This document shows, piece after piece, positions 45,332 to 50,954 of a stretch of DNA of 50,954 nucleotides (positions within the stretch are counted from its first letter, which is position 1; every line of letters starts with the position of its first letter). The notes under the pieces were generated by a model, which had not been told where the DNA came from, ran no database searches, and saw nothing but the letters and a program-made list of their open reading frames with translations. The stretch comes from Gemmatimonadota bacterium (GTDB taxonomy: Bacteria > Latescibacterota > UBA2968): contig JAPPAB010000167.1 in the NCBI GenBank assembly GCA_026705765.1, positions 1 to 50,954 on the forward strand, given 5' to 3'. Both the position numbers and the translations under genes were made by a program.

Positions 45332-45480
45332 TCGCAGGTTGGTTGATTGGCGAAGCCATTGAAGACGCCGTTGAAGACGCACTTCCAGACTGCGACGATC
45401 CACATATCACTATTAGTTACGACTTTGATGATCAAGAACTGATAGCTGAAATTGATTGTGGAGATGAAGACGGGGGTTGA
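45277..45480 (+). pseudogene. Truncated duplicate of the small Gly-Gly peptide gene, fused into the kinase 3' end
   Basis: A reading frame in another phase than the kinase encodes a peptide nearly identical in its last 55 residues to the product of 45629-45943: CIIAAGIVVAGWLIGEA, PHITISYDFDDQELIAEIDC and ending GDEDGG. It lacks the leader half and has no ATG or ribosome site. Homology to the downstream copy starts near 45300 and runs about 50 bases past the stop, showing a tandem duplication. The kinase gene enters this DNA and stops at 45331. It is probably not translated on its own. Confidence 0.7.
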
Positions 45481-45522
45481 TTATCCGTCGTTTCGGTATA
45501 ATCTCCTACACCAAGTGAGATC

Positions 45523-45553
45523 GGGGTCAGCCTTTGATGTAAGGGCTGGCTCC
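45523..45553. other. RNA hairpin between the peptide copies
   Basis: GGGGTCAGCC (45523-45532) pairs with GGCTGGCTCC (45544-45553) over 10 positions, allowing two G-U pairs. No T-tract follows, so it may be an attenuating or RNA-stabilising stem rather than a terminator. Confidence 0.5.
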
Positions 45554-45591
45554 GGTTCAGGTTAGTAGTTTAAAATTCCACCAAATCCATA

Positions 45592-45607
45592 GACTTCATT
45601 TGAAGTC
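45592..45607. promoter_or_regulatory. Palindrome upstream of the peptide gene
   Basis: GACTTCA and TGAAGTC arms with a 2-base centre, ending 21 bases before the ATG at 45629 and just ahead of the GAAAGGAAAG ribosome site. A possible operator or 5' leader hairpin. Confidence 0.45.
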
Positions 45608-45628
45608 ATCACTTGAAAGGAAAGCACC

Positions 45629-45943
45629 ATGAGCCTTGCCGTTTCAGCCTATCAAGAACCTGTTTTGCCGATACCTGATTCCCCATCAGTAATCTGCACC
45701 AATTTGCCAGTGCATCAAGAATCTCTGGATTCTGTGCAGATGAATCATACCGAAGGTGGGTGGGTTCTCGAAGCATGCATTATTGCAGTCGGAATCGCAG
45801 CCGCAGGTTGGTTTATTGGCGAATCAATTCCAGACCCAGAATTTCCAGAATGTCCAGATCCACATATCACTATTAGTTACGACATTGATGATAATGAAAT
45901 AACGGCTGAGATCGATTGTGGAGATGAAGAAGATGGGGGTTGA
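45629..45943 (+). CDS. Putative secreted peptide precursor with internal Gly-Gly and glycine-rich hydrophobic core
   Basis: A 104-residue protein with GAAAGGAAAG before the ATG. Residues 1-44 look like a leader ending MNHTEGG, a double-glycine site suited to C39 peptidases. It is followed by a hydrophobic glycine-rich stretch (WVLEACIIAVGIAAAGWFIG, 45-64), then PHITISYDIDDNEITAEIDC and a C-terminus ending EDGG. A tandem partial copy lies upstream, and a C39-peptidase ABC transporter is encoded about 3.5 kb downstream on the same strand. The precursor call is inferred from this combination; no known bacteriocin family is recognised. It could also be a small membrane protein. Confidence 0.55.
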   Translation: MSLAVSAYQEPVLPIPDSPSVICTNLPVHQESLDSVQMNHTEGGWVLEACIIAVGIAAAGWFIGESIPDPEFPECPDPHITISYDIDDNEITAEIDCGDEEDGG

Positions 45944-46070
45944 TTACCTGTCGTTTTGGTAACCACGTTCGCTAAATGAAATCGGATTCAACCGTTAATA
46001 TGATGTCATATCGACAGATCAAGCGGTATACATTCAATTGGAAATTTTTTAGTCCTAATAGGTCGATAAA

Positions 46071-46868
46071 ATGATAAGAATACTGATTGTTTTGTGTTTG
46101 GTGATTGGGGGAGTGGATGCTTTTGGTGAAGAACAGAACAAAGAAAGTACGAAGGCTAAGAAGAAGAAAGAAAGCGAGAAATGGTATGGGATCCTGGGAG
46201 GTCTGTCGCAATTTTACTTAAAAGATGAATTGGGTTCCTACTTGCGATACGAAGATCAGACGCGATCCATTGCCTTGCTATCCCTAACCCAGGGAGATAG
46301 TAGTTTTAGTTCCAGTTTTCTTACATTCGGTCGTGGTAAACTATATGCTTCCGGGACAAGTGTAAATATCGTGTATCTTCAAAGTGAAGAATACTTCTAT
46401 GGTCGTTATTTGGCATCATATCTTCAAAATAAGATGAAATTGGGCATTATGGGGGGGATGAAATTGGAAGTTTATTTCAAAGAATATGTCCATCCTCCTA
46501 TACATTCCCAACTTATTTTCGATATGGATTTTGGCCTGGGTTTTGCAATTGTTGGTGACTATCTTCTCAAGCCCCGGCATCATCTCAGGGCATATACCGG
46601 CAGCAGTATTATATCGTATTATGTGCCGCACTCATCTGGAATCGTGTCTATTCGGGAAGCCGCGGCGAATATATTCAATGGTGATCTGGTATTATGGAAC
46701 CGCTTTCTGAATTTTAATATCGGAGTTCAATATGCAAACCGGCTGTCCTCATCCATACAATTTTATACACTCTATCGCATGGATTATCAGCGTGCGCGAA
46801 GGTATGAACGCACAGCCTCTATGTTCGCGCATAATCTCCTGATCGGTTTTGCTTACAAGGTCAAGTAA
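46071..46868 (+). CDS. Hypothetical exported protein, probable outer-membrane beta-barrel
   Basis: A 265-residue protein with a signal peptide (MIRILIVLCLVIGGVDAFG), then a Lys/Glu-rich segment (NKESTKAKKKKESEK). Alternating hydrophobic-polar strands follow, such as SIALLSLTQGDSSFSSSFLT, GTSVNIVYLQSEEY and FNIGVQYANRLSSSIQFYTL, and the C-terminus is NLLIGFAYKVK. The strand pattern suggests an outer-membrane or periplasmic beta-rich protein. The family is not recognised. The next gene starts 1 base after the stop, making a tight operon with the S41 lipoprotein, metallopeptidase and ABC transporter. Confidence 0.65.
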   Translation: MIRILIVLCLVIGGVDAFGEEQNKESTKAKKKKESEKWYGILGGLSQFYLKDELGSYLRYEDQTRSIALLSLTQGDSSFSSSFLTFGRGKLYASGTSVNIVYLQSEEYFYGRYLASYLQNKMKLGIMGGMKLEVYFKEYVHPPIHSQLIFDMDFGLGFAIVGDYLLKPRHHLRAYTGSSIISYYVPHSSGIVSIREAAANIFNGDLVLWNRFLNFNIGVQYANRLSSSIQFYTLYRMDYQRARRYERTASMFAHNLLIGFAYKVK

Positions 46869-46869
46869 T

Positions 46870-47943
46870 ATGTTACGCACACTATGTATCGTTGTCACCT
46901 GTGTCTTTTTATTATCCTGTGGAAAGTCGATTATAGGCGGTGATTTTGATCAGTCTCCCGAACACAATTTTGAAATTCTCTGGCAAGAGTTTAATGATTT
47001 TTACGCACTGTTTGAGGTCAAAAATGTCGATTGGGGCGCGCTTTACAATGCTTATCGTCCTTTGGTCACAGACCATTCCACTCAAGAGGAACTTTTTGCA
47101 ATCTGTGTTCTTATGTTGGAACATCTCTATGATCGGCATGTCCGTCTTGTTACTCCATTCGCCAGATTTACATCAGGCCATAGTGGTGAGCCTGTGACTT
47201 TCGATCCGCGAACAGCCGGAAGAGATACAACTTTTACAATTACGTTGGGCAATCGGGACAGGGATGAATCTTTCGATTTGGGCAGTGTTAGAAATTATGT
47301 TGGAAATATACGCAGTCAGGGCAGTATTCTGTATGGTATTATCCAGGAACATATCGGATATATCTTGATTCCTGACTTTTCAGACGAGTCGATTAAAAAT
47401 TGGGAACGCGATATTGATGCTGCATTAGAGCAGTTACACACGACTTCTGGTGTAATCATTGATTTGAGACTAAACGGTGGCGGGTTTGGGCATATCAGTA
47501 GAGCAACTATGGCGCGTTTTATTGATTCACCACACATATATGGCTATGCACAATTTCGCAATCGTCCCAGGGGGTCTGACTTTACACCTCTTTTTGAATT
47601 ACAAATAGAACCTGCTGGCGTGCGGCAATATACCAGACCCATTGCTTTGCTCGTTGGGAAAAATACCGCGAGTGCTGCTGAACACTTTGTTTTGGCTCTG
47701 AGAGAACTCCCACATGTTACGGTTGTTGGCAGTTCGACCGCAGGTGCTCTTGGATCCACCAAACAAGGTCAATTGCCCAATAGATGGACTTACCAACTCA
47801 CGATTTCAAAGGTCGTTTCCGTGGATATGATAAGCTATGAAGGTACGGGTATTCCCCCCGATATTGTTGTCGGTTCTTCCGGTTCTCCTGATGCGGGAGA
47901 TCTGGTGCTTGAAAAGGGGATTGAAGTTTTGGTGGGAAAGTAA
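46870..47943 (+). CDS. S41-family (C-terminal-processing-type) protease lipoprotein
   Basis: A 357-residue protein from the ATG at 46870, which gives a signal peptide with lipobox LLSCG. An N-terminal helical cap (HNFEILWQEFNDFYALF) is typical of this subgroup. The protease core contains IGYILIPDFSD, GVIIDLRLNGGGFGHISRAT, the nucleophile Ser in NTASAAEHFVLAL, and VVGSSTAGALGST followed by IPPDIVVG. No clear PDZ domain is seen. It is probably anchored in the periplasm, where it could process or degrade exported peptides. It lies in the same operon as a C39-transporter gene. Confidence 0.85.
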   Translation: MLRTLCIVVTCVFLLSCGKSIIGGDFDQSPEHNFEILWQEFNDFYALFEVKNVDWGALYNAYRPLVTDHSTQEELFAICVLMLEHLYDRHVRLVTPFARFTSGHSGEPVTFDPRTAGRDTTFTITLGNRDRDESFDLGSVRNYVGNIRSQGSILYGIIQEHIGYILIPDFSDESIKNWERDIDAALEQLHTTSGVIIDLRLNGGGFGHISRATMARFIDSPHIYGYAQFRNRPRGSDFTPLFELQIEPAGVRQYTRPIALLVGKNTASAAEHFVLALRELPHVTVVGSSTAGALGSTKQGQLPNRWTYQLTISKVVSVDMISYEGTGIPPDIVVGSSGSPDAGDLVLEKGIEVLVGK

Positions 47944-47962
47944 AAAGGAAGGAGCACAGATA

Positions 47963-49102
47963 ATGTTCATCAGATATCTTGGGCTATTGTTTTGTATTTT
48001 CGCTGTTTTCTCGAACTGTTCTGTCTATGCTCAGACTCTTGCACAACTGCGCTTGAGGGCTGGCACAATTGAAGGGGAAATCGCTCAAATTCGGGAACGC
48101 TCCTTTAAGCAGTCCATTAATGTAGGTATTCAAAGCACTTCCGAACTTGAAGCATATCTCGAACGGCAGTCCGCACTACAAAATTCCGGTCTGGACTGGA
48201 AATACTATGATCGCGTGATCCGAAAACTGGGTCTGTACAGGGGAAATCTGGCCTTAGACCATTCTGATTTTATCTCCTTTTCCAAAAGCCAGGTCGCTGC
48301 ATATTACGATCCCGATGTAGATAAATTCTATTTGATTATGCAGAATCTACCCACAGATTTGTTAGACGGTTTATTGGCCCATGAACTTTGTCATGGTCTT
48401 CAGGACCAGCACTTTGACCTCAACCAATTCCTATTTGCTCAGATCAATACTTTAAGTGCAGACGGGATGCTCGCTCGTCAAGCTGTCGTAGAAGGCGAGG
48501 CCACTTACATCCAGACGGTTTGGACGCTGAAAAATCTGATTGGACAGGTGCCCGAATATGAACTCTTACAAAACGTGATTGATATCCAAACGCAGTTGGA
48601 TGTTGAGACACTCCGCGAACAGATGAAAAAAGTTGTCTCATTACAAAATAATGCACAGGCCGCCATTGAGGCGATAGATGCGCTTCCTGATTTTATGATT
48701 TTGCAACAAATCGGCGTTTATCAACTTGGAATGAATTTTGTTTATCACATTCAGAAACGGGGGTGGGAGAATATTGATCGGTTGTACACACAACCTCCTG
48801 TCTCGACCGAGCAGATTTTGCATCCTGCAAAGTGGTTGTCTGATGAAACACCGGATCAACTGACTTGGCCGCCATTTCAACAAGAAGCTATCTTTAATGA
48901 ATGGGAAATGGTGGATAAGAATACGCTGGGAGAACTCATGTGGCGTATCATCTTTTCTGAATTTGACATGGATAGTCGGGGTAAAGTAGCTGCTGCCGGA
49001 TGGAATGGGGATCGATATGTAATTTTTCGAACGCGAGATGGCAATGCTTTGCTTTTAATGATCTATACGAGTTGGGACACAGAGAGATGCGGAAGAGTTT
49101 AG
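47963..49102 (+). CDS. Secreted HExxH zinc metallopeptidase, N-terminal part of a frameshifted gene
   Basis: 379 residues from the ATG at 47963 (AAGGAAGGAG upstream), with a signal peptide (MFIRYLGLLFCIFAVFSNCSVYAQ). The zinc motif is LLAHELCHGLQDQHFD, with a candidate downstream Glu in AVVEGEATY. Late segments (AAGWNGDRYVIFRTRDGNAL, then YTSWDTE) lead into a frame break. The annotated frame stops after ERCGRV, while the +1 frame continues as DAEEFSQLYDELLALKYP and joins the dockerin-like part. It is probably a periplasmic or secreted protease. The break lies at or near an AGAGAGA run at 49081-49087. Confidence 0.75.
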   Translation: MFIRYLGLLFCIFAVFSNCSVYAQTLAQLRLRAGTIEGEIAQIRERSFKQSINVGIQSTSELEAYLERQSALQNSGLDWKYYDRVIRKLGLYRGNLALDHSDFISFSKSQVAAYYDPDVDKFYLIMQNLPTDLLDGLLAHELCHGLQDQHFDLNQFLFAQINTLSADGMLARQAVVEGEATYIQTVWTLKNLIGQVPEYELLQNVIDIQTQLDVETLREQMKKVVSLQNNAQAAIEAIDALPDFMILQQIGVYQLGMNFVYHIQKRGWENIDRLYTQPPVSTEQILHPAKWLSDETPDQLTWPPFQQEAIFNEWEMVDKNTLGELMWRIIFSEFDMDSRGKVAAAGWNGDRYVIFRTRDGNALLLMIYTSWDTERCGRV

Positions 49103-49106
49103 CCAG

Positions 49107-49457
49107 TTGTATGACGAATTGCTGGCATTAAAGTATCCTTCAGGGGATATAACCTATAAGATATCAAAACAGGGGCGGGATGTGTTGATTTTGGAAAGTG
49201 ACCTAAATATCGATACTGATGCAATCTTGGTATTTATGGGTACAACGCGTACCTGGGAGCAGGCGGTTATTCGCTCGGTTGATTTTAATGAGAATGGGCA
49301 GATAGATTTCGAGGATTTTTTGCTGTTCGTCCAGAATTTCGGGAAAGACCAGACTACAATCGGATTTAATCCTATTTTCGACTTAAACCAAGATGGACAG
49401 ATTAATTTTTCAGATTTTTTGACGTTTGCTCAATATTTCGGGAAATCCACTTCTTGA
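49107..49457 (+). CDS. Dockerin-like C-terminal part of the frameshifted metallopeptidase
   Basis: A 116-residue frame without its own ribosome site. It continues the metallopeptidase after the frameshift near 49086. Two EF-hand/dockerin-type calcium loops are visible: DFNENGQIDFEDFLLFVQNF and DLNQDGQINFSDFLTFAQYF, each followed by GK. Such tails are common at the C-termini of exported proteins in FCB-group bacteria and may serve as sorting or binding modules. Read together with the upstream part, the whole gene would span 47963-49457 (about 498 residues). Confidence 0.7.
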   Translation: MYDELLALKYPSGDITYKISKQGRDVLILESDLNIDTDAILVFMGTTRTWEQAVIRSVDFNENGQIDFEDFLLFVQNFGKDQTTIGFNPIFDLNQDGQINFSDFLTFAQYFGKSTS

Positions 49458-49488
49458 GACATAGGCTACAGGGAATAATAGAGAAAAC

Positions 49489-50954
49489 ATGAACCTTTCG
49501 CACTTTTTTGCCAAAAACTCAGTTCGGTCACAATCTGTTCACTTTCCCTTTGGAAGTGTTGTGTTTCAACAGGGGCAAGAAGGTGAGGCGTTTTACATTG
49601 TGCAGTCTGGACGGTTGCGGGTGATGAAGCAGGATGGGAATGGCACCTCGATGACTGTGGGCTATTTGTATGCGGGCGATCACTTTGGCGAAGGGGCCTT
49701 GTTGACCAGGCAAGGACATCGGGCAACGGTGCGAGCGGTTGAGGATGCTGATGTATTGCAAGTGCCGAAGGATGAGTTTTTTAAGGCTGTGAGAAAAAGT
49801 TCTGATGTGAAAGACTACCTCGAAGAACAGATTGCCTGTATTGCGTATCGGGATTTTACGCGATTTTTGAAAGGAGATGTTCCGGGTGAAGCGATGCGGG
49901 TGTTGTTTGCACGGTTGAAGCGCGAGGCGGTTGAGAAGGGTGTGACGGTTGTTGACCGGGGGCAATTCGGACAGCGGTTTTATTTGATTGGCAGCGGTCA
50001 GTTGAAGGCAGTGTTGGAAAATGGAGACACGGTGATTTTACGTCCGGGGGATTATTTTGGCGATGAAGATTTATCAGACGACAAAAGGGTGATTCGCAGT
50101 CGGCGTGATAGTGTGCTCTTTTATATAGATAAAAGCGATTTTAATAAGTTAAAAGCTATGATGCCGGGATTTGAAGAAGCGCTGGAAAGAGGGCGCATAT
50201 CGCGTGGAGATCGGGGATCGAATGGGGTATTGTTGCGACAAGCGCAACCTAAGCCAACGGTTGTTCGGGCAGAGGAAGAAGGCCAGAAGTCCAGTACGGC
50301 ATCCAATGTGGTCAATATCAGAATAGACGGTGAAAAACCACAAGTGCCCACATGGTTTCGCTTCCCGTTTTTGAAGCAGCACGATCAATCGGATTGTGGT
50401 GCGGCGTGTTTGGGCATGATTTGTAAGTATTACAAGATGCCTATTGGATTGAACAGGCTGCGCGATATGTCCAATGTGTCGCGGTATGGCACGTCGATGG
50501 CGGCGTTGGCCGAGGCTGCGGAAACCATAGGTTTTGTTACCCGCGGTGTGCGCACGGGGTATGAAGCTCTGATGCGTACAGAATTGCCGGCTATTCTACA
50601 CTGGGAAGGCAATCATTTTGTGGTCTTGTATCAGATAAATAAAAAGGAGGTGAAGATAGCAGATCCCGGCGTGGGCATTCGCAAGCTGTCGCGGGCAGAG
50701 TTTGAGAAGGGCTGGACAAATATGGCACTGTTGCTGGACTATACGGATCAGGTAGCAGAGAATGAACCGTCTCAGTCTTCTTTTAAGCGGTTTTTTCCTC
50801 TGATCAGACCCTATACAAGTATTTTGATTGAGGTATTGCTGGCGTCTCTGGTGCTCAGTTTGTTCGGTCTGGCATCGCCTATTTTTATGCAGACGATTAT
50901 CGATCAGGTCTTAGTGCATCACGATAAGGATTTGTTGAACTTGATGCTGGTGGG
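49489..50954 (+). CDS. Peptidase-containing ABC transporter with two cNMP-binding domains (partial)
   Basis: At least 488 residues; the gene runs off the window. The domain order is: cNMP/Crp-like barrel 1 (PFGSVVFQQGQEGEAFYIVQ, near 20-110), barrel 2 (VDRGQFGQRFYLIGSGQL and LRPGDYFGDEDL, near 120-220), a linker, then a C39 peptidase (FLKQHDQSDCGAACLGMIC). The triad is Cys303, His376 (EGNHFVVLY) and Asp392 (ADPGVG). The first TM helices of the exporter follow (LLASLVLSLFGLASPIFMQT). Such transporters cleave double-glycine leaders and export the core peptide. It lies 31 bases after the metallopeptidase in the same operon. Confidence 0.9.
   Translation, partial: MNLSHFFAKNSVRSQSVHFPFGSVVFQQGQEGEAFYIVQSGRLRVMKQDGNGTSMTVGYLYAGDHFGEGALLTRQGHRATVRAVEDADVLQVPKDEFFKAVRKSSDVKDYLEEQIACIAYRDFTRFLKGDVPGEAMRVLFARLKREAVEKGVTVVDRGQFGQRFYLIGSGQLKAVLENGDTVILRPGDYFGDEDLSDDKRVIRSRRDSVLFYIDKSDFNKLKAMMPGFEEALERGRISRGDRGSNGVLLRQAQPKPTVVRAEEEGQKSSTASNVVNIRIDGEKPQVPTWFRFPFLKQHDQSDCGAACLGMICKYYKMPIGLNRLRDMSNVSRYGTSMAALAEAAETIGFVTRGVRTGYEALMRTELPAILHWEGNHFVVLYQINKKEVKIADPGVGIRKLSRAEFEKGWTNMALLLDYTDQVAENEPSQSSFKRFFPLIRPYTSILIEVLLASLVLSLFGLASPIFMQTIIDQVLVHHDKDLLNLMLV

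Overview
The window looks like chromosomal DNA of a Gram-negative, polysaccharide-degrading bacterium from a little-cultured lineage. Lipoproteins with lipoboxes, TRAP transport, MacB/FtsX-like permeases without an adjacent ATPase, phytanoyl-CoA dioxygenase and CaiB genes, pectin-lyase-like proteins and dockerin-like C-terminal repeats together suggest the FCB/Latescibacterota (former WS3) or a Poribacteria-like group. This assignment is inferred from gene content only; there is no rRNA in the window.

Layout. (1) 0.1-4.0 kb, minus strand: a housekeeping operon of RluA-type pseudouridine synthase, phosphatidylserine decarboxylase, a PssA-like membrane protein without its catalytic motif, RimO and dihydrofolate reductase. 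(2) 4.2-6.6 kb, plus: a pectate-lyase-like secreted protein and an aldo/keto reductase, each next to short palindromic intergenic repeats. (3) 6.8-13.0 kb: an accessory defence/toxin-antitoxin island. It holds a COG1106-type AAA ATPase, small unknown genes, a GIY-YIG-like protein, a stand-alone HipA N-terminal-like protein, an orphan HigA and a two-gene RelE/ParE-like module. Inserted in it is a clean 1,775-bp element with 25-bp terminal inverted repeats and an 8-bp target duplication. Its only recognisable gene is a HEPN-motif protein; no transposase is seen. (4) 13.1-17.4 kb, plus: a tightly coupled catabolic operon (SDR, HAD, PhyH dioxygenase, CaiB CoA-transferase, enoyl-CoA hydratase). (5) 17.4-20.7 kb, minus: a metallophosphoesterase, a beta-propeller glycosidase-like protein and an SUMF1-type lipoprotein. 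(6) 20.9-35.0 kb: two MacB-like permeases, a 1-Cys peroxiredoxin, a PcRGLX/YetA-like protein, a SpoIIE-type phosphatase, an MFS exporter, a degenerate aldo/keto reductase, an ankyrin protein and a D-2-hydroxyacid dehydrogenase. (7) 35.0-38.6 kb, minus: a TPR lipoprotein, a cNMP-binding protein, enolase and a YkgJ cysteine-cluster protein. (8) 38.8-42.9 kb: a TAXI-TRAP transporter pair and an M28-fold protein with an altered metal site. (9) 43.1 kb to the end, plus: a Ser/Thr kinase-AAA protein, a duplicated small Gly-Gly peptide gene, a beta-barrel-like protein, an S41 lipoprotein, a secreted HExxH metallopeptidase with a dockerin-like tail (frameshifted), and the start of an ABC transporter with two cNMP domains and a C39 peptidase domain.

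The two most interesting regions are the transposase-less TIR element carrying the HEPN gene (9653-11427) and the right-hand peptide/protease/C39-transporter locus (45.3-50.9 kb). The second reads as an undescribed secreted-peptide (RiPP- or bacteriocin-like) system. Parts of it look damaged: the kinase lacks a start codon, one peptide copy is truncated and fused into the kinase 3' end, and the metallopeptidase is split by a frameshift. These could be real decay or assembly indels.
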